Origin: Bacteroidaceae bacterium
GTDB lineage: Bacteria > Bacteroidota > Bacteroidia > Bacteroidales > Bacteroidaceae
Direction of reading: 5' to 3'
Length of the DNA: 23,847 bases
NCBI GenBank assembly: GCA_030843315.1
Contig: JAUUPT010000060.1
Span: 1 to 23,847, forward strand
Positions 23,843-23,847 of the stretch are shown here, one piece after another (positions within the stretch are counted from its first letter, which is position 1; every line of letters begins with the position of its first letter). Both the position numbers and the translations under genes were made by a program. The notes below the pieces were generated by a model. It had not been told where the DNA came from. It did no database searches and saw nothing but the letters and a program-made list of their open reading frames with translations.

Positions 23843-23847
23843 CTAAC

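Larger units (their letters stand above)
10440..23847. mobile_element. prophage, left part (right end outside the window)
   Basis: From about 10440 every gene is on the plus strand, base composition drops visibly towards AT, Shine-Dalgarno sequences appear, and the gene set is viral: tyrosine integrase, excisionase-like HTH, ATPase, primase-like protein, RusA resolvase, TerS-like protein, tape measure protein and tail proteins. A long tape measure protein with a distal-tail-like gene after it points to a siphovirus. Large terminase, portal, capsid, tail tube and lysis genes are not in the visible part, so whether the phage is complete cannot be said. The left boundary is inferred from the terminator and repeats; the right boundary is not visible. 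Confidence 0.85.

Overview
The window looks like a gut Bacteroides (Bacteroidales) chromosome carrying the left part of an integrated phage. The case for Bacteroides rests on a GH106 alpha-L-rhamnosidase joined to a rha catabolic operon, TAnnTTTG-type promoter elements, host genes without Shine-Dalgarno sequences, and a Bacteroidetes-style tyrosine integrase. The species cannot be fixed from sequence reading alone.

Positions 1-6455 form a plus-strand rhamnose unit: the C-terminal part of a GH106 alpha-L-rhamnosidase (5' end outside the window), then rhaB (kinase), rhaA (isomerase), rhaT (H+ symporter) and rhaD (aldolase). Gaps are only 5-24 bp, so they probably share a transcript. Together they would release L-rhamnose from glycans, import it, and convert it through rhamnulose and rhamnulose-1-phosphate to DHAP and lactaldehyde. 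A palindromic repeat follows. Three minus-strand genes come next: a small lipoprotein with YD-like repeats, an Amt ammonium transporter, and a secreted GH5 endoglucanase-type hydrolase. Each has a candidate -7 element upstream.

From about 10440 to the right edge the sequence becomes visibly more AT-rich and reads as a prophage. A leftward terminator with no visible gene feeding it, a nested dyad and phased short repeats precede a tyrosine integrase, suggesting that attL lies at 10440-10640. The early block holds the integrase, a coupled gene of unknown function, an excisionase-like HTH protein, a small winged-helix-like protein, a RecA/RepA-like ATPase, a zinc-ribbon/TOPRIM primase-like protein, a RusA-type resolvase and an unknown protein. 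It ends in a clear intrinsic terminator at 16378-16414. A tightly overlapping late block follows: a TerS/DUF5681-like protein, three small proteins in the position of tail assembly genes, a 1593-residue tape measure protein, a distal-tail-like protein and an HK97 gp10-like protein, then another terminator and a new promoter at the right edge.

The most unusual items are: (i) a roughly 100-bp double-hairpin repeat region between the ATPase and primase genes that could be an attenuator or replication origin; (ii) the absence of large terminase, portal, capsid and tail-tube genes between the TerS-like gene and the tape measure gene, with the gp10-like gene after the tape measure gene instead of before it; (iii) strong Shine-Dalgarno sequences in the phage genes, unlike the host genes; and (iv) repeat arrays at the integrase and excisionase promoters. 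No rRNA, tRNA, CRISPR array or insertion sequence was recognised.
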